Shown piece by piece: positions 6,076-6,077 of a stretch of 6,077 bases of DNA (its first letter is position 1; each line of letters begins with the position of its first letter). The stretch comes from Elusimicrobiota bacterium. Lineage in GTDB: Bacteria > Elusimicrobiota > Elusimicrobia > O2-12-FULL-59-9. Location of the stretch: the NCBI GenBank assembly GCA_016206405.1, contig JACQRQ010000066.1, positions 1 to 6,077 of the forward strand. The letters run 5' to 3'. The notes under the pieces are model-generated. The model worked only from the letters and a program-made list of their open reading frames with translations. It was not told where the DNA came from and ran no database searches. Both the position numbers and the translations under genes were made by a program.

Positions 6076-6077
6076 AA

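Overview
This is a GC-rich bacterial window with five recognisable protein-coding genes, tightly packed, plus about 300 bases at the right end without a convincing gene. A lipoprotein signal on the peptidase and an RluE-type rRNA modification enzyme fit a Gram-negative (diderm) bacterium. The sequence alone does not fix the phylum; a lineage such as Elusimicrobiota or a deltaproteobacterial relative is only a guess. There is no sign of a phage, insertion sequence, CRISPR array, or rRNA or tRNA gene.

Layout. (1) 1-441 (+): C-terminal part of a GNAT acetyltransferase, cut by the window edge. (2) 443-2536 (+): a 697-residue lipoprotein of the prolyl oligopeptidase family (S9A), starting one base after the GNAT stop, so the two are probably co-transcribed. 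(3) 2561-4822 (-): a CHASE-PAS-HisKA-HATPase sensor histidine kinase, convergent with the peptidase and without a response regulator in view. (4) 4823-4957: a divergent, AT-rich control region with three 8-bp direct repeats on an 11-bp period, the layout of a PhoB/OmpR-family operator, plus candidate promoters in both directions. (5) 4958-5185 (+): a 75-residue zinc-finger protein of the anti-sigma (ZAS / zf-HC2) type. (6) about 5065/5182-5772 (+): an RluE-family 23S rRNA pseudouridine synthase whose start is ambiguous and which overlaps or abuts the zinc-finger gene. (7) 5773-6046: no convincing gene, but a run of hairpins including a perfect 11-bp stem. (8) 6047-6075 (+): a near-consensus sigma-70 promoter pointing out of the right edge.

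Most content belongs to known families. The parts most worth a second look are the three-repeat operator between the kinase and zinc-finger genes, the ATA/TAG junction and missing ordinary start of the pseudouridine synthase, and the hairpin-rich stretch before the terminal promoter. No clearly new multi-gene system is visible.
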